Shown here: piece by piece, positions 12,264 to 12,264 of the stretch
How positions within the stretch are numbered: the stretch's first letter is position 1
Layout of the letters: every line of letters starts with the position of its first letter
Origin: CAVURW01 sp963743595
GTDB taxonomy: Bacteria; Verrucomicrobiota; Verrucomicrobiia; Methylacidiphilales; UBA1321
DNA length: 12,264 nucleotides
NCBI GenBank assembly: GCA_963743595.1
Contig: CAVURW010000003.1
Location: forward strand, 1-12,264
Direction of reading: 5' to 3'
Translations under genes and position numbers: made by a program
Notes under the pieces: generated by a model
What the model was told of the DNA's origin: nothing
Database searches by the model: none
The model's input: the letters and a program-made list of their open reading frames with translations, nothing else

Positions 12264-12264
12264 G

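Overview
The window is bacterial chromosomal DNA with compact, mostly same-strand gene blocks and few strong Shine-Dalgarno sites. It carries a tyrA-aroA pair, a DUF72 (YecE-like) gene, a LOG-family gene, membrane-anchored alpha/beta hydrolases and a TPR protein. The style suggests an environmental Gram-negative, possibly of the Verrucomicrobiota/Planctomycetota (PVC) group. That placement is an impression from gene content, because there is no rRNA or other marker here.

Layout. Positions 1-393 hold no recognisable gene. Positions 394-656 are a perfectly phased 32-bp minisatellite of eight full units. Positions 722-2744 are an accessory plus-strand stretch: a DUF4272 C-terminal remnant with a one-base frameshift, an unrecognised 146-aa protein, a DUF7668-like gene broken by an extra C in a C6 run, and an overlapping pair of unrecognised genes. 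A LOG-family protein (2848-3909), a DUF3592 membrane protein (4222-4662) and a small membrane protein (4776-5090) follow on the plus strand.

On the minus strand, tyrA (prephenate dehydrogenase, start 7378) and an aroA-family gene (start 6446) overlap by ATGA and form an aromatic amino acid unit. TyrA has its expected catalytic residues. The AroA-family protein keeps the fold motifs but differs at several positions that are catalytic in characterised EPSP synthases. A DUF72 gene (7407-8441, plus) diverges from tyrA across 28 bp and converges on a minus-strand run of three paralogous membrane-anchored serine hydrolases (11041 to 8451). The first gene of that run is split by a one-base frameshift. 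A complete TPR-repeat protein (11169-12263, plus) diverges from the hydrolases across a 127-bp region.

The most noteworthy items are the AroA-family protein with altered active-site positions, the phased minisatellite containing near-identical 14-codon reading frames behind Shine-Dalgarno-like sequences, the tandem triplicated hydrolases, and three independent single-base frameshifts. The frameshifts raise the question of real gene decay versus sequencing error. I found no tRNA, rRNA, CRISPR array or transposase gene.
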